DNA of 64,000 nt from Tolumonas lignilytica (GCF_000527035.1 NZ_AZUK01000001.1:1116001-1180000), one strand, 5' to 3'. Positions 29,781 through 40,960 are shown, numbered from the stretch's first letter. The notes: generated by a model not told the origin, from the sequence alone. A program made the numbers and translations.

Positions 29781-31178
29781 TTAGTAATCGTCGTTAAATG
29801 CAGGACCAGCATAATTATCGAATCGGGAATATTGCCCCTGAAACGTCAGACGCACCTTACCGATCGGACCATTACGCTGCTTTCCGATAATGATCTCTGC
29901 AATGCCCTTATCTGCACTATCATCGTGATAGACTTCATCCCGATAGATGAACATGATCAAATCCGCATCCTGCTCGATAGAGCCCGATTCACGCAAGTCA
30001 GAATTCACCGGACGTTTATCTGCACGCTGCTCCAAACTACGATTCAACTGAGATAGTGCAACTACCGGAATTTGCAGCTCTTTGGCCAGCGCTTTCAGTG
30101 AACGGGAGATCTCTGCAATTTCCAATGTCCGGTTTTCGCTGAGTGACGGCACTCGCATCAACTGCAAATAATCCACCATGATCATGCTGAGCCCACCGTG
30201 TTCGCGGGCAATACGGCGCGCACGTGAACGTAACTCTGTCGGCGTCAATGCCGAGGCATCGTCGATATAAAGCTGACCTTTTTCCAGCAGCAAGCCCATG
30301 GTGGAAGAGAGTCGGCCCCAATCATCGTCATCCAATTGGCCAGTACGAACACGGTTTTGTTCGATACGACCCAGCGACGCCAACATCCTCATGATGATTT
30401 GTTCTGAGGGCATTTCCAGCGAAAAGATCAATACCGGTTTATCCCGGGTCAATGCGGCGTGCTCACATAAATTCATTGCAAAGGTGGTTTTACCCATTGA
30501 TGGACGCGCAGCAACAATGATCAAATCAGAAGCCTGAAAACCGGCCGTCATCTTGTCCAGATCAGCATAACCACTGGAAACACCCGTCACCCCATTGTGT
30601 GGTTTATGAAATAACTCTTCGATTTTATCAACCGTCTTTTCCAGCAAGACCTTCAGCGGCTGAGGCCCCTCGGTACTGCTGGTGCGCTGTTCCGCAATCT
30701 TGAAGACCTTGGTTTCAGCCAGATCAAGTAAGTCAGCCGCATCACGCCCCTGGGGATCAAAACCTGCTTCCGCAATTTCATTCGCCACTGAGATCATTTC
30801 ACGCACGACCGCACGTTCACGAACAATTTCAGCATAGGCACTGATGTTTGCAGCGCTCGGCGTAATTCGAGCGATTTCCACCAAATAGGCAAAACCGCCA
30901 ATCGTCTCTAGTTGCTCACGTTGCTCTAACTCTTCCTGCAACGTGATCAGATCAATCGGGCTACCCTTCTCGACTAGTTTAGCCATTGCCTGGAAAATGA
31001 GCCGATGTGGACGGCTGTAAAAATCCTGTTCGACAACACGTTCACTGACTCTATCCCAAGCCTGATTATCTAGCAGTAAACCGCCCAATACAGATTGCTC
31101 TGCTTCAAATGAATGAGGAGGCAGTTTGAGTTGTTCGACGTTCTGATCTTTTTTACTGGATGACGTGATGGCGGGCAT
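29781..31178 (-). CDS. dnaB: Replicative DNA helicase DnaB
   Basis: Hexameric 5'-3' helicase at the replication fork. The N-terminal primase-interaction domain begins PPHSFEAEQSVLGGLLLDN. The RecA-like core has Walker A ARPSMGKTTFAMNL and Walker B-like LSMIMVDYLQLM. An arginine finger lies in the region after DLRESGSIEQDADLIMF. No intein is present. Length 465; E. coli DnaB is 471. Confidence 0.98.
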   Translation of the reverse strand: MPAITSSSKKDQNVEQLKLPPHSFEAEQSVLGGLLLDNQAWDRVSERVVEQDFYSRPHRLIFQAMAKLVEKGSPIDLITLQEELEQREQLETIGGFAYLVEIARITPSAANISAYAEIVRERAVVREMISVANEIAEAGFDPQGRDAADLLDLAETKVFKIAEQRTSSTEGPQPLKVLLEKTVDKIEELFHKPHNGVTGVSSGYADLDKMTAGFQASDLIIVAARPSMGKTTFAMNLCEHAALTRDKPVLIFSLEMPSEQIIMRMLASLGRIEQNRVRTGQLDDDDWGRLSSTMGLLLEKGQLYIDDASALTPTELRSRARRIAREHGGLSMIMVDYLQLMRVPSLSENRTLEIAEISRSLKALAKELQIPVVALSQLNRSLEQRADKRPVNSDLRESGSIEQDADLIMFIYRDEVYHDDSADKGIAEIIIGKQRNGPIGKVRLTFQGQYSRFDNYAGPAFNDDY

Positions 31179-31272
31179 AACTCGATACCAAACAGAATAA
31201 CGGCATTATTATCTGACTTTTTGACTGGCAGGGAAACACTGATGTCAAATTCTGAAGCAGAAATGAGTGAAA

Positions 31273-31349
31273 TGGCGCATCCGAGAGGATTCGAACCTCT
31301 GACCGCTCGGTTCGTAGCCGAGTACTCTATCCAGCTGAGCTACGGATGC
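31273..31349 (-). tRNA. tRNA-Arg(ACG), copy 4 in transcription order
   Basis: A 77-nt tRNA with CCA encoded, acceptor GCATCCG/CGGATGC, anticodon loop CTACGAA. The ACG anticodon is expected to be edited to ICG by TadA, to read CGU, CGC and CGA. Confidence 0.97.
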
Positions 31350-31377
31350 AAGAGTAAGGTAAAACACTTAAATAAGA

Positions 31378-31454
31378 TGGCGCATCCGAGAGGATTCGAA
31401 CCTCTGACCGCTCGGTTCGTAGCCGAGTACTCTATCCAGCTGAGCTACGGATGC
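31378..31454 (-). tRNA. tRNA-Arg(ACG), copy 3
   Basis: A 77-nt tRNA, identical to the other three Arg copies. The spacers on each side of it (28 and 29 bases) differ by only one inserted T, showing recent tandem duplication. Confidence 0.97.
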
Positions 31455-31483
31455 AAGAGTAAGGTAAAACACTTTAAATAAGA

Positions 31484-31560
31484 TGGCGCATCCGAGAGGA
31501 TTCGAACCTCTGACCGCTCGGTTCGTAGCCGAGTACTCTATCCAGCTGAGCTACGGATGC
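31484..31560 (-). tRNA. tRNA-Arg(ACG), copy 2
   Basis: A 77-nt tRNA identical to the other Arg copies, with CCA encoded. Confidence 0.97.
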
Positions 31561-31589
31561 ACAGAGTAAAGTCTAACACAAAATCAAAA

Positions 31590-31666
31590 TGGCGCATCCG
31601 AGAGGATTCGAACCTCTGACCGCTCGGTTCGTAGCCGAGTACTCTATCCAGCTGAGCTACGGATGC
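31590..31666 (-). tRNA. tRNA-Arg(ACG), copy 1
   Basis: A 77-nt tRNA identical to the other Arg copies. It lies 11 bases after tRNA-Ser in the same transcript. The order serV-arg array below csrA is as in E. coli. Confidence 0.97.
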
Positions 31667-31677
31667 GCAGGGTGCAA

Positions 31678-31770
31678 TGGCGGTGAGGGAGGGATTCGAA
31701 CCCTCGATGCGGCTTTTGACCGCATGCTCCCTTAGCAGGGGAGTGCCTTCAGCCTCTCGGCCACCTCACC
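31678..31770 (-). tRNA. tRNA-Ser(GCT)
   Basis: A 93-nt class II tRNA with a long variable arm (GCATGCGG...CCGCATC) and CCA encoded. The anticodon loop CTGCTAA gives GCT, reading AGU and AGC. It is the first gene of the Ser-Arg array. Confidence 0.97.
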
Positions 31771-31890
31771 GTTGCGGGGGCAGATAATACTGTGCACGAA
31801 AAATAAGTCAAACAATTTTTCCGTGAGATGTGCTCATCCGTACAGGGAGTGAGCAACTTTACTCTTTTTACATCAAACAACTACAACAAA

Positions 31891-31907
31891 GGCGGTGATT
31901 AGCCGCC
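31891..31907 (-). terminator. Terminator candidate after csrA
   Basis: GGCGG/CCGCC forms a 5-bp stem with a 7-base loop, followed on the minus strand by TTTGTTGTAGTTG. It lies 28 bases after the csrA stop and before the tRNA-Ser gene. Confidence 0.65.
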
Positions 31908-31934
31908 TCTATTGAATAATCTTTGCATTAACAC

Positions 31935-32129
31935 TTAGTAAGATTGCGGTTCATTATCATTGTCTTTTTCAGACTGAATTCGCATGTAAATTTCTTCACG
32001 ATGAACAGAAACATCTTTCGGTGCATTCACACCAATCCGGACCTGATTACCTTTAACACCTAGTACGGTTACTGTTACTTCATCACCGATCATTAAGGTT
32101 TCGCCTACACGGCGAGTCAGAATCAGCAT
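31935..32129 (-). CDS. csrA: Carbon storage regulator CsrA
   Basis: Dimeric RNA-binding protein that controls translation and stability of many mRNAs, usually opposed by small RNAs under BarA/UvrY. The sequence [20 protein letters not shown] is canonical. The RNA-contact residues Leu4 and Arg44 ([10 protein letters not shown]) are present. Length 64; E. coli CsrA is 61. The cognate sensor gene barA is at 53.8 kb. It lies between alaS and the Ser-Arg tRNAs as in E. coli. Confidence 0.98.
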   Translation of the reverse strand: MLILTRRVGETLMIGDEVTVTVLGVKGNQVRIGVNAPKDVSVHREEIYMRIQSEKDNDNEPQSY

Positions 32130-32275
32130 TAATTAGCTCCTTTTTTAGTCAATCAGGAAAAAATCCTGACGGTTTAATCAATGTGCGGTTTTATTAGTCA
32201 TATTTCAAGTCTAGTTCAGGAAATCAAAGCATTGAAATTTAACTAAACCAGTAAATTTATTTTTTATCATAAAAG

Positions 32276-32304
32276 ACAAGCGGCATTCATTGAATGCCGC
32301 TTGT
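32276..32304 (-). terminator. Terminator of alaS
   Basis: ACAAGCGGCATTCA and TGAATGCCGCTTGT form a perfect 14-base repeat around one base, so about 12 bp can pair around a short loop. CTTTTAT follows on the minus strand. It starts 25 bases after the alaS stop. Confidence 0.85.
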
Positions 32305-32328
32305 TGAGTTAACACCGAAAAAATGTAA

Positions 32329-34953
32329 TTACAGGCGATCTTCTAACCAGGTATGAACTGATTTCAGTGCGCCGGGTAAAGCAGCTACATCCGTACCACC
32401 CGCTTGGGCCATATCTGGACGACCACCGCCTTTGCCACCCACTTGTTGTGCAACCACATTGACCAGTTCTCCAGCTTTCACTTTGCTGGTCAAATCTGCC
32501 GTTACACCTGCAATTAAACTGACCTTATCATCGTTCACTGTCGCCAACAGCAATACGGCAGACTGCAAACGGTTCTTTAGATCATCCATTGTCGTGCGCA
32601 ATGATTTCGCATCCACATCATCCAACTGTGCAACAAGAACTTGCTCACCATTAATCCGGACAATTTGGGACAATAGATCGTTACCTGCCTGGGCAGCTAA
32701 TTTCGCCTTCAGCATTTCGATTTCCCGTTCCAGTAAACGGCTACGTTCTTGCATTTGGCGGATTTTGCTCACCACAGACAGCGCATCAGATTTAACGATC
32801 GCCGCCGCTTCATCTAACTGTTCGCCCAGTTGATGAATATGAGCCAGTGCGGCTTCACCTGCTACCGCTTCAATACGACGAACGCCTGCGGCAATGCCGC
32901 CTTCGCTGATGATCTTGAAGAACCCGATATCACCGGTGTGCGTGGCATGGGTACCACCACACAATTCTGTTGAAAAGCCCCCCATTTTGACAACGCGGAC
33001 TTCATCACCATACTTTTCACCAAACAGTGCCATCGCACCACTGGTTTTAGCTTCATCCAATGACATCAATTGTGTGTCGATCAGTGCATTTTTGCGGATC
33101 TCTGCATTCACGCTCTGTTCAATTTGGCGCAACACAGCCGAATTGATGGCTTCAAAATGGGAGAAGTCAAACCGCAGGCGATCTGGCCCCACTTGTGACC
33201 CTTTCTGAGCCACATGCTCACCAAGAACATTACGCAGTGCCGCATGCAGTAAATGCGTGGCCGAGTGATGCAGTGCCGTTGCATTACGGCGGCTATTATC
33301 CACAACCGCTTCAACCGCAGCATTAAGCTGGAAAACACCCTGTTCAACAAAGCCCTTATGAACAATCGCCTGTCCGACTTTTTGTGTGTCTGTCACTGCA
33401 AACAATGCTTCACCGGAACGCAGCAAGCCGACATCGCCCATCTGACCACCGGATTCTGCATAAAATGGGGTGTGATCCAGAACTATAAGCGCCTGCTCAC
33501 CCACATTCAGTGAAGAGACAGCTTCGTCACCCAGGTAAATACCGGTAATCACTGCGTTGTCGATTGTTTTTTCATAACCACAAAACGCACTGGATTGTTC
33601 AATTTTCAGCTGTTTATTGTAGTCAACAGCAAAATTAGAGGCTTCTTTCGCGCGCTCGCGCTGTTTTTCCATTTCTTGCTGAAAGGCTGTTTCGTCAATG
33701 GTATAACCACGATCACGGACAACATCAGCCGTCAAATCAGCCGGGAAACCGTAGGTGTCATACAATTTAAAGACAACCGCACCTGGAATTTCACGAACAT
33801 CCCCCAACCGAGACAATTCATCTTCCAGCAGGGACAAACCACGATCCAGTGTGCGAACAAACTGTTCTTCTTCCAACTTCAGCACACGTTCAACAACCGG
33901 TTGTTGGCTCTTCAGCTCGGGGTAGGCATCCCCCATCAACGTCACCAGTGTCGCCACCAACTGATAGAAGAAGGTATCTTTAGCGCCCAGTTTACGACCA
34001 TGGCGAACCGCACGACGGATAATACGGCGCAGTACATAACCACGGCCTTCATTCGATGGCATCACACCATCAGCGATGAGGAAGGCACAAGAACGGATGT
34101 GGTCAGCAATAACGCGAAGTGACTTGTTTTCTAAGTCGGTCACACCAACAATTTTGGCGGCATCCTGAATCAGTGCTTTGAAAATGTCGATTTCGTAGTT
34201 GGAATGCACACCTTGCATGATCGCAGAAATACGTTCAATACCCATGCCGGTGTCCACCGATGGCTTTGGTAACGGCTCCAGCGAACCATCAACCTGACGG
34301 TTGAACTGCATAAACACGACGTTCCAGATTTCAATGAAACGATCGCCATCTTCCTCTGGTGAGCCAGGACGGCCACCCCAGATATGCTCGCCGTGATCAT
34401 AGAAAATCTCAGTGCAAGGACCGCAAGGACCGGTATCCCCCATCTGCCAGAAATTGTCAGAAGCATACGGAGCACCTTTGTTGTCCCCAATACGCACGAT
34501 GCGATCAGCCGGGACACCCATTTCGTTGGCCCAAATATTATAGGCTTCGTCATCGGTCTCGTAGACGGTGACCAGCAGCTTTTCCTGTGGTAACTGCAAT
34601 ACCTTGGTCAGAAATGTCCAGGCAAATTTGATTGCATCTTGCTTGAAATAATCCCCAAAGCTGAAGTTCCCCAGCATTTCAAAGAAAGTGTGGTGACGAG
34701 CGGTATAACCAACGTTATCCAGATCGTTATGTTTACCACCCGCGCGCACACAACGCTGTGCTGTGGTGGCTCTGGAGTAAGGACGAACATCTCCGCCAAG
34801 GAATACATCCTTGAACTGGTTCATACCCGCGTTAGTAAACAACAATGTCGGGTCGTTATGCGGCACCAGAGAACTGGAATCAACAACCTGATGTCCCTGC
34901 GAACGGAAGTACTCGAGAAACGCGGTGCGGATCTCTGATGTGGTCATGTGCAT
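32329..34953 (-). CDS. alaS: Alanine--tRNA ligase
   Basis: Class II synthetase that charges tRNA-Ala through its G3:U70 pair. The catalytic domain starts with [20 protein letters not shown]. The editing domain has the zinc motif [13 protein letters not shown] and the distal [15 protein letters not shown]-terminal DHHA1 region has [15 protein letters not shown]. Length 874; E. coli AlaS is 876. The first ATG (34953) has AGCAGG at a good distance and is kept; ATG 34947 is possible. Confidence 0.98.
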   Translation of the reverse strand: MHMTTSEIRTAFLEYFRSQGHQVVDSSSLVPHNDPTLLFTNAGMNQFKDVFLGGDVRPYSRATTAQRCVRAGGKHNDLDNVGYTARHHTFFEMLGNFSFGDYFKQDAIKFAWTFLTKVLQLPQEKLLVTVYETDDEAYNIWANEMGVPADRIVRIGDNKGAPYASDNFWQMGDTGPCGPCTEIFYDHGEHIWGGRPGSPEEDGDRFIEIWNVVFMQFNRQVDGSLEPLPKPSVDTGMGIERISAIMQGVHSNYEIDIFKALIQDAAKIVGVTDLENKSLRVIADHIRSCAFLIADGVMPSNEGRGYVLRRIIRRAVRHGRKLGAKDTFFYQLVATLVTLMGDAYPELKSQQPVVERVLKLEEEQFVRTLDRGLSLLEDELSRLGDVREIPGAVVFKLYDTYGFPADLTADVVRDRGYTIDETAFQQEMEKQRERAKEASNFAVDYNKQLKIEQSSAFCGYEKTIDNAVITGIYLGDEAVSSLNVGEQALIVLDHTPFYAESGGQMGDVGLLRSGEALFAVTDTQKVGQAIVHKGFVEQGVFQLNAAVEAVVDNSRRNATALHHSATHLLHAALRNVLGEHVAQKGSQVGPDRLRFDFSHFEAINSAVLRQIEQSVNAEIRKNALIDTQLMSLDEAKTSGAMALFGEKYGDEVRVVKMGGFSTELCGGTHATHTGDIGFFKIISEGGIAAGVRRIEAVAGEAALAHIHQLGEQLDEAAAIVKSDALSVVSKIRQMQERSRLLEREIEMLKAKLAAQAGNDLLSQIVRINGEQVLVAQLDDVDAKSLRTTMDDLKNRLQSAVLLLATVNDDKVSLIAGVTADLTSKVKAGELVNVVAQQVGGKGGGRPDMAQAGGTDVAALPGALKSVHTWLEDRL

Positions 34954-35057
34954 GAAAAACCTGCTTGCTACAAAATGATAAACTTCAACTGGGTCTGAAT
35001 ACCTAATTATATTGATCTAATTAAACAGACAGACTTATGGTGGGCATACTGTAAAAG

Positions 35058-35089
35058 TTATCGTCAGTAAAGTAAAACGCTGACGATAA
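35058..35089 (-). terminator. Terminator candidate after recX
   Basis: TTATCGTCAG and CTGACGATAA form a perfect 10-bp stem around a 12-base loop. On the minus strand ACTTTTACAG follows. It starts 19 bases after the recX stop. Confidence 0.65.
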
Positions 35090-35107
35090 GAATAAAGGCA
35101 AACAGAA

Positions 35108-35566
35108 TCAGATTTCTGGGGGAGAAAAACAACGCTGGATCAGATCAGGGGAAAAACCACGACGCAGCAACATATGCTGTAACTTCATACGCTCTGCTGG
35201 TTCACGAGGGATAGGCTGTCGACGTTCAACGATTCGCTGTAACAATACTAACCAATCGATATCCGCATCTTTTAGTGACTTGTTAATTATTCCTGCTGCA
35301 ACGCCCTTCTGTTGCAGCTCCATTGCGATACGTCGAGGCCCGTAGCCGCTACTACTGCGACTACAAATGTAGCTTGTTGCAAACCGCGCATCATTTAACC
35401 AGTTTTCTTGTAGACAGCGTTCAATCACCTCTTTTATTTCATGCTCAGAATAAAAAGACGACAGTTTCAACGCTAATTCATTGACACTGTGATCTCGTCT
35501 GGCAAGCAATTTCATCGCTTTTGCCAAAGGTGTGACCATTTTTTTATTGGCAGATAAACTCATCAC
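35108..35566 (-). CDS. recX: Regulatory protein RecX
   Basis: Modulator that caps RecA filaments and limits strand exchange. It is built of three-helix RecX repeats. Conserved pieces are AMKLLARRDHSVNELALKL near the N-terminus, LQENWLNDARFATSYI, and RGFSPDLIQRCF at the C-terminus. Length 152; E. coli RecX is 166. It is separated from recA by 44 bases that contain a terminator, so it is expressed by read-through, as in E. coli. Confidence 0.94.
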   Translation of the reverse strand: MMSLSANKKMVTPLAKAMKLLARRDHSVNELALKLSSFYSEHEIKEVIERCLQENWLNDARFATSYICSRSSSGYGPRRIAMELQQKGVAAGIINKSLKDADIDWLVLLQRIVERRQPIPREPAERMKLQHMLLRRGFSPDLIQRCFSPPEI

Positions 35567-35585
35567 AAGACATTACGCAAAAAAA

Positions 35586-35603
35586 GAGCTGCCGAAGCAG
35601 CCC
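35586..35603 (-). terminator. Terminator between recA and recX
   Basis: GGGCTGC and GCAGCTC pair around a TTCG tetraloop (minus strand), with one G-T wobble, followed by TTTTTTT. In E. coli a similar element keeps recX expression far below that of recA. Confidence 0.92.
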
Positions 35604-35610
35604 GATAACA

Positions 35611-36690
35611 TTAAATATCATCACTCAATGACAAGCTGTCCAACTCATCATCTGATGGCGTAAACTCTTCAATCACGGGAGTTGCCGTCGTTTCTGAAGT
35701 GTTATGACTTAGCAGTAATTCGCGGAGTTTCAGCTCGATCTCTTCTGCTGCAGCCAAATTCTCTTTCAGATATTTCATGGCATTCGCTTTGCCCTGACCA
35801 ATTTTGTCACCGTTATAGGCATACCACGCCCCTGATTTATCGATCAGTTTGCATTTTACGCCTAAATCGATCAGCTCACTTTCCTTGGAAATACCTTCAC
35901 CATACAGGATTTGGAAATCGGCTTGCTTAAATGGCGGTGCGACTTTGTTTTTCACCACTTTAACGCGCGTTTCGTTACCGACGATCTCTTCGCCATCTTT
36001 AATCGCACCAGTACGACGAATATCCAGACGAACAGAAGCATAGAATTTTAAGGCATTACCACCGGTTGTAGTTTCCGGATTACCGAACATCACACCAATC
36101 TTCATTCGAATTTGGTTAATGAAGATACACAAACAATTTGCATTCTTAATGTTACCGGTGAGTTTACGCAGCGCCTGAGACATCAGACGTGCTTGCAAGC
36201 CGACATGAGAATCGCCCATCTCACCTTCAATTTCAGCCTTAGGAGTCAATGCCGCCACGGAGTCAACAATGATGACATCAACAGCACCTGAACGAACCAG
36301 CATATCGCAAATTTCCAATGCCTGTTCACCGGTGTCAGGTTGAGAAACCAACAGGTCGTCCACCTTTACACCCAGTTTGGCTGCATAGATTGGATCTAAA
36401 GCATGTTCAGCATCGATAAAAGCACAGGTCTTTCCTGCTTTTTGCGCTTGCGCGATAACTTCCAGCGTTAATGTTGTTTTACCTGATGATTCCGGGCCAA
36501 ATATTTCAACAATACGCCCCATCGGTAAACCGCCAATACCCAACGCAATATCCAATGACAGCGAGCCGGTGGGGATTGATTCAACATCTAACGCTTGGGT
36601 ATCACCAAGCCGCATGATGGAACCTTTACCAAATTGCTTTTCAATTTGGCCTAATGCTGCGGCCAGTGCTTTTTCTTTATTTGAATCCAT
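35611..36690 (-). CDS. recA: Recombinase RecA
   Basis: Strand-exchange ATPase and LexA co-protease. Conserved features are [19 protein letters not shown], Walker [15 protein letters not shown], Walker [21 protein letters not shown], and the L2 loop [19 protein letters not shown]. The tail is acidic ([15 protein letters not shown]). Start ATG 36690 is set by GGGGA 5 bases upstream; ATG 36693 and GTG 36702 are alternatives. Length 359; E. coli RecA is 353. The promoter overlaps a perfect LexA box. Confidence 0.98.
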   Translation of the reverse strand: MDSNKEKALAAALGQIEKQFGKGSIMRLGDTQALDVESIPTGSLSLDIALGIGGLPMGRIVEIFGPESSGKTTLTLEVIAQAQKAGKTCAFIDAEHALDPIYAAKLGVKVDDLLVSQPDTGEQALEICDMLVRSGAVDVIIVDSVAALTPKAEIEGEMGDSHVGLQARLMSQALRKLTGNIKNANCLCIFINQIRMKIGVMFGNPETTTGGNALKFYASVRLDIRRTGAIKDGEEIVGNETRVKVVKNKVAPPFKQADFQILYGEGISKESELIDLGVKCKLIDKSGAWYAYNGDKIGQGKANAMKYLKENLAAAEEIELKLRELLLSHNTSETTATPVIEEFTPSDDELDSLSLSDDI

Positions 36691-36729
36691 CATCGTCCCC
36701 ACGAAACGAGTAACTTAGCTGATATGATC

Positions 36730-36757
36730 ATCATACTGTTTATTCATACAGTATCAA
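36730..36757 (-). promoter_or_regulatory. recA promoter with overlapping LexA box
   Basis: On the minus strand TTGATA (36757-36752), a 16-base spacer and TATGAT (36735-36730) form the promoter. The spacer is CTGTATGAATAAACAG, a perfect CTGT-N8-ACAG LexA site. The layout is nearly the same as at E. coli recA, where LexA blocks RNA polymerase directly. Confidence 0.93.
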
Positions 36758-36762
36758 GTATT

Positions 36763-37248
36763 TTATTTACTGTATAATAACAAACCCTGGAGTGCTTCAC
36801 GGATTGCCTGTAACCGAACCTGCTCCCTATCTCCGGAAAACAGATAATGTTGTGAATAGGTTTGTCCATTGGTTGTTTGCCACGCGATCCAAACCGTCCC
36901 GACGGGTTTTTCGTCTGAGCCGCCTGTAGGCCCGGCAATACCGCTGATTGCCACAGCGATATTGGCTTGTGAATGCGCCAGTACACCAGCTGTCATTTCC
37001 TTCACCACCGCTTCACTGACCGCACCGTATCTTTGCAAGGTATCCGATTGGACACCAAGCATCTGCTGTTTCGCTTCATTGGTATAAGTAACAAAACTGC
37101 GATCAAACCATGCTGAACTTCCCGAAATAGTAGTGATGGCGTATGCTACACCTCCACCGGTACAGGATTCTGCTGTCGCGGCCAGCCAATGCCTGGCATG
37201 CAATGCTTGTCCTACCTGTTGAGCTAATTCAATAATATCCTTCTGCAT
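36763..37248 (-). CDS. pncC: Nicotinamide-nucleotide amidase PncC (CinA C-terminal domain)
   Basis: Deamidates NMN to nicotinate mononucleotide in the pyridine nucleotide cycle. The active-site motif is [15 protein letters not shown]; the Ser in ESCTGG is the nucleophile. [15 protein letters not shown] and [20 protein letters not shown] are also conserved. ATG 37248 gives 161 residues, the length of the stand-alone domain; GAGAGAG lies just upstream. Its start codon overlaps the divergent mutS frame. recA lies 72 bases downstream of its stop. Confidence 0.93.
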   Translation of the reverse strand: MQKDIIELAQQVGQALHARHWLAATAESCTGGGVAYAITTISGSSAWFDRSFVTYTNEAKQQMLGVQSDTLQRYGAVSEAVVKEMTAGVLAHSQANIAVAISGIAGPTGGSDEKPVGTVWIAWQTTNGQTYSQHYLFSGDREQVRLQAIREALQGLLLYSK

Positions 37249-37279
37249 GTCGACTCTCTCAACTGAACCTGAATCCATT

Positions 37280-39877
37280 ATGCTACCAGCCTCTTCTGCA
37301 CCGCAATCACTGACGCCGCATACGCCCATGATGCAACAATATCTTGGGTTGAAAGCCCAACATCCAAACATATTGTTGTTTTATCGGATGGGTGACTTCT
37401 ATGAGTTATTTTATGATGATGCACGCAAAGCGGCAGAGTTATTAGACATATCGCTGACAAAGCGAGGGCAGTCAGCCGGTCAACCCATTCCTATGGCAGG
37501 CGTGCCCTATCATGCCGTTGAAGGTTATCTGAGTCGATTGGTGCAATTGGGTGAGTCCGTCGCAATTTGTGAACAAATCGGTGATCCTGCAACCAGCAAA
37601 GGGCCGGTAGAACGAAAAGTCGTTCGCATTATCACTCCTGGCACACTGACCGATGAGGCATTGCTGAACGAGCGACAGGATAACCTGATTGTAGCCGTGG
37701 ATTTTTTCGCCCCCCATTATGGTCTGGCCGCTATGGACGTAGCATCAGGACGTTTTGTGATCAATCAATTCACTCGGCAGGAAACTCTGGCGGCGGAACT
37801 GCAGCGCCTTAATCCGGCGGAGTTACTCTATTCTGAAAATTTTCCCGATGTAGACTTACTCGGTCATTGCCGCGGATTGCGGCGCCGTCCAGCCTGGGAA
37901 TTTGAGTTCAGCACCGCATATCACTTGCTGTGTCAGCAATTCACTACTCAAGACCTACGTGGGTTTGGCGTCGAAGACGAAAAAATTGCCTTACAGTCTG
38001 CTGGTGCACTGCTGCAATATGTTCGCGACACGCAACGGACGACGCTCCCCCATATTCAAGGTATTCGCCTAGAAAAAAGCGAACAAATGGTGGTCATGGA
38101 TGCGGCGACCCGCCGTAACCTTGAGTTAACCAGTAACTTAGCCGGTGGCTTGGAAAACACTCTCGCGGCAGTGCTGGATAACACCGCCACTCCGATGGGA
38201 AGTCGGTTACTGAAGCGTTGGTTGCATCAACCAATCCGGAACAAAAGTCAGTTATTGCAACGCCAAGATGTGATTAGTGCGTTGTTAAGCCAGCAAGCAA
38301 TGGATCAACTGACACCCCTATTAAAGCAAATTGGTGATGTGGAACGTATTCTTGCCCGTCTGGCTTTACGCTCTGCCCGTCCACGCGATTTGAGCCGGTT
38401 GCGTACTGCGTTTCAGCAACTGCCCGTTTTACAATCGACGCTGAAAGAAAACCAGACACTGGCACCATTGGCTCAGTCGATCAGCACTTTTCCTGAATTA
38501 CAGGATTTATTAGAGCAGGCTATCGTTGAAAATCCCCCGGTAATATTAAGAGATGGGGGTGTGATCGCATCCGGTTATCATGCTGAACTGGATGAACTGC
38601 GGGATTTGGAAACCGGTGCGACGCACTATCTGGAAGAACTGGAAATCCGTGAGCGCCAGCGAACAGGGATTTCGACCCTGAAGGTGAGTTACAACAAAGT
38701 TCATGGTTTTTACATTGATGTCACCAAAGCCAACGCCCACCTAGTACCAGTGGACTATGTCCGTCGTCAAACATTAAAAAACAATGAACGTTACTTGATT
38801 CCGGAACTCAAAGAATACGAAGAAAAAGTGCTGACCGCGCAAAGCCGAGCGTTAGCACTGGAAAAACAGTTGTATGAAGAGTTGCTCGATCAATTACTTC
38901 CGCACCTGTCGGCATTACAGGTGAGCGCAGCCGCAGTGGCTGAATTGGATGTATTAAATAATCTGGCGGAACGCGCTCAAACACTGAATTATCATCGTCC
39001 TGAACTCACCGACGAACCCGGCATTCAGTTCAGAGCCGGGCGCCATCCTGTGGTTGAGCAAAGCCTGCAAGCCCCCTTTATTGCCAACGACCTGCATTTG
39101 CATGAACAGCGTCGCATGTTGATCATTACCGGGCCCAACATGGGAGGAAAATCCACCTATATGAGACAAACAGCCCTGATTGTGCTGTTAGCTTATATTG
39201 GTGCGTATGTGCCTGCCGAATCAGCACAGATTGGCCCCATTGACCGCATTTTTACGCGTATTGGTGCATCCGATGATCTTGCCTCCGGCCGTTCCACCTT
39301 TATGGTTGAAATGACCGAAACCGCCAATATTTTGCATAATGCCACGCATCAAAGTCTGGTACTGATGGATGAGATTGGCCGGGGAACCAGTACCTACGAT
39401 GGTTTATCGCTCGCTTGGGCTTGTGCTGAACATTTAGCTCAACAGATCAATGCATACACCCTGTTTGCGACCCATTATTTTGAATTGACGCAATTAGCTG
39501 AGCAGCAAGACAGAATCGTTAATGTTCATTTTGATGCCATCGAACACGGTGAAACCGTCGCATTCATGCATACGGTACAGGAAGGAGCAGCCAATCGATC
39601 TTATGGCATTCAGGTTGCCGCACTTGCCGGTGTACCTCGACATGTATTGCAGCAGGCAAGAACTAAATTACATGAGCTGGAAAATCGCGACCATGTCCGT
39701 AGCAATGAACGTCCACAAAATATAATCGCTGCGGAAACGCTCACCCTCCCCTCAGTCAAAGATACGCAATTATATCGGACCTTAAACCAACTGGAGCCCG
39801 ACACGCTATCGCCGAGAGAAGCATTGGACTGGCTGTATAAAATTAAAGAGCTGGCCAGAACAGAACTTCTAGACTAA
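37280..39877 (+). CDS. mutS: DNA mismatch repair protein MutS
   Basis: Recognises mismatches and starts methyl-directed repair. The Phe-x-Glu mismatch probe is in [15 protein letters not shown]. Walker A is [17 protein letters not shown] and Walker B is [20 protein letters not shown]. The C-terminus ends in a helix-turn-helix-like tetramerisation segment. Start choice is uncertain: ATG 37280 leaves 16 residues before the family's conserved MMQQYL, while ATG 37247 would overlap the pncC start codon. Neither has a clear ribosome site. Length 865; E. coli MutS is 853. Confidence 0.96.
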   Translation: MLPASSAPQSLTPHTPMMQQYLGLKAQHPNILLFYRMGDFYELFYDDARKAAELLDISLTKRGQSAGQPIPMAGVPYHAVEGYLSRLVQLGESVAICEQIGDPATSKGPVERKVVRIITPGTLTDEALLNERQDNLIVAVDFFAPHYGLAAMDVASGRFVINQFTRQETLAAELQRLNPAELLYSENFPDVDLLGHCRGLRRRPAWEFEFSTAYHLLCQQFTTQDLRGFGVEDEKIALQSAGALLQYVRDTQRTTLPHIQGIRLEKSEQMVVMDAATRRNLELTSNLAGGLENTLAAVLDNTATPMGSRLLKRWLHQPIRNKSQLLQRQDVISALLSQQAMDQLTPLLKQIGDVERILARLALRSARPRDLSRLRTAFQQLPVLQSTLKENQTLAPLAQSISTFPELQDLLEQAIVENPPVILRDGGVIASGYHAELDELRDLETGATHYLEELEIRERQRTGISTLKVSYNKVHGFYIDVTKANAHLVPVDYVRRQTLKNNERYLIPELKEYEEKVLTAQSRALALEKQLYEELLDQLLPHLSALQVSAAAVAELDVLNNLAERAQTLNYHRPELTDEPGIQFRAGRHPVVEQSLQAPFIANDLHLHEQRRMLIITGPNMGGKSTYMRQTALIVLLAYIGAYVPAESAQIGPIDRIFTRIGASDDLASGRSTFMVEMTETANILHNATHQSLVLMDEIGRGTSTYDGLSLAWACAEHLAQQINAYTLFATHYFELTQLAEQQDRIVNVHFDAIEHGETVAFMHTVQEGAANRSYGIQVAALAGVPRHVLQQARTKLHELENRDHVRSNERPQNIIAAETLTLPSVKDTQLYRTLNQLEPDTLSPREALDWLYKIKELARTELLD

Positions 39878-39887
39878 GAAAACAAAA

Positions 39888-39908
39888 TCGCCGGATTAAA
39901 TCCGGCGA
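39888..39908. terminator. Bidirectional terminator, mutS/rpoS
   Basis: TCGCCGGAT and ATCCGGCGA form a perfect 9-bp stem with a 3-base loop. TAGTTTTT follows on the plus strand, and TTTTGTTTTC on the minus strand. Confidence 0.9.
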
Positions 39909-39929
39909 TAGTTTTTACGAATAAGATAA

Positions 39930-40907
39930 TCAGTCTAGCTGGAATAAGGTTTCTACCGATAACCCTTGTTGCGTTAGCATATCCTTCATTCTGCGAAGCC
40001 CTTCAACCTGAATCTGGCGTACGCGTTCGCGGGTTAACCCTATTTCTTCACCCACCTCTTCCAAGGTTGCAGGCTCATACCCCAATAAACCAAACCGACG
40101 AGCCAATACCTCACGTTGTTTAGGATTCAACTGTTCCAGCCACACAATGATACTGTGTTGCATATCATCATCTTGTGTTTGATCTTCCGGACAATTAATC
40201 CGGTCATCAGTCAGAATATCTATCAGTGACTTATCACCATCGCCTGCAATTGGCGTATCTACTGAACAAATTTTCTCATTCAGCTTCAACATCCGGGAAA
40301 CTTCTTCTACCGGCTTATCTAACAGGCTGGCGATATCTTCTGCGGTCGGTTCGTGATCTAGCCGTTGTGCCAGTTCACGGGCAGTGCGCAAATAGACATT
40401 GAGTTCTTTGACAACATGAATAGGTAAACGAATGGTACGGGTCTGATTCATGATGGCCCGTTCCACTGTCTGACGGATCCACCAGGTTGCATAGGTGGAA
40501 AAACGGAAGCCTCGTTCAGGATCAAACTTTTCAACAGCACGAATCAGCCCTAGGTTACCTTCCTCAACCAAGTCCAATAATGCCAGACCCCGGTTGTTAT
40601 AACGGCGGGCTATTTTGACAACTAAACGTAAATTAGACTCTATCATACGGTTACGGGCGGCTTCATCACCCCGCAATGCCCGACGGGCAAAATAGACCTC
40701 TTCTTCCGCAGTCAGCAAAGGAGAGAAACCAATTTCGCCGAGATAAAGTTGAGTCGCATCCATAATGCGGTTAAGTGTGGGTGAGACTGGGATTTCATCT
40801 GCAGCGTCTGTTATATCAACATCAAGCTCGGCAATTTCATCCATTTCTACCGGATCTTGCAGATCTAACAGTTCCAAATCACTATCAGCACGTTCAGTTA
40901 CACTCAT
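39930..40907 (-). CDS. rpoS: RNA polymerase sigma factor RpoS (sigma 38)
   Basis: Stationary-phase and general stress sigma factor. Region 1.2 includes [20 protein letters not shown]. Region 2 includes [20 protein letters not shown] and [20 protein letters not shown]. Region 3 and region 4 follow ([20 protein letters not shown]). The ATG at 40907 has AAGGAGG upstream; a GTG at 40928 lies before the ribosome site and is rejected. Length 325; E. coli RpoS is 330. It follows nlpD, whose coding region usually contains the main rpoS promoter. Confidence 0.97.
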   Translation of the reverse strand: MSVTERADSDLELLDLQDPVEMDEIAELDVDITDAADEIPVSPTLNRIMDATQLYLGEIGFSPLLTAEEEVYFARRALRGDEAARNRMIESNLRLVVKIARRYNNRGLALLDLVEEGNLGLIRAVEKFDPERGFRFSTYATWWIRQTVERAIMNQTRTIRLPIHVVKELNVYLRTARELAQRLDHEPTAEDIASLLDKPVEEVSRMLKLNEKICSVDTPIAGDGDKSLIDILTDDRINCPEDQTQDDDMQHSIIVWLEQLNPKQREVLARRFGLLGYEPATLEEVGEEIGLTRERVRQIQVEGLRRMKDMLTQQGLSVETLFQLD

Positions 40908-40960
40908 GGCTCCCTCCTTGAGCTCCACAACGTATCTGACTGCGACATTGTGTTGTGAAG

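Noticed and set aside
31221-31481. Small frame with repeated [11 protein letters not shown] peptide
   Set aside because: It is a translation of the complement of tRNA-Arg genes, a known type of false protein annotation.
31273-31666. Regular repeats resembling a CRISPR array
   Set aside because: Each repeat is 77 bases and folds as tRNA-Arg; spacers are near-identical rather than unique.
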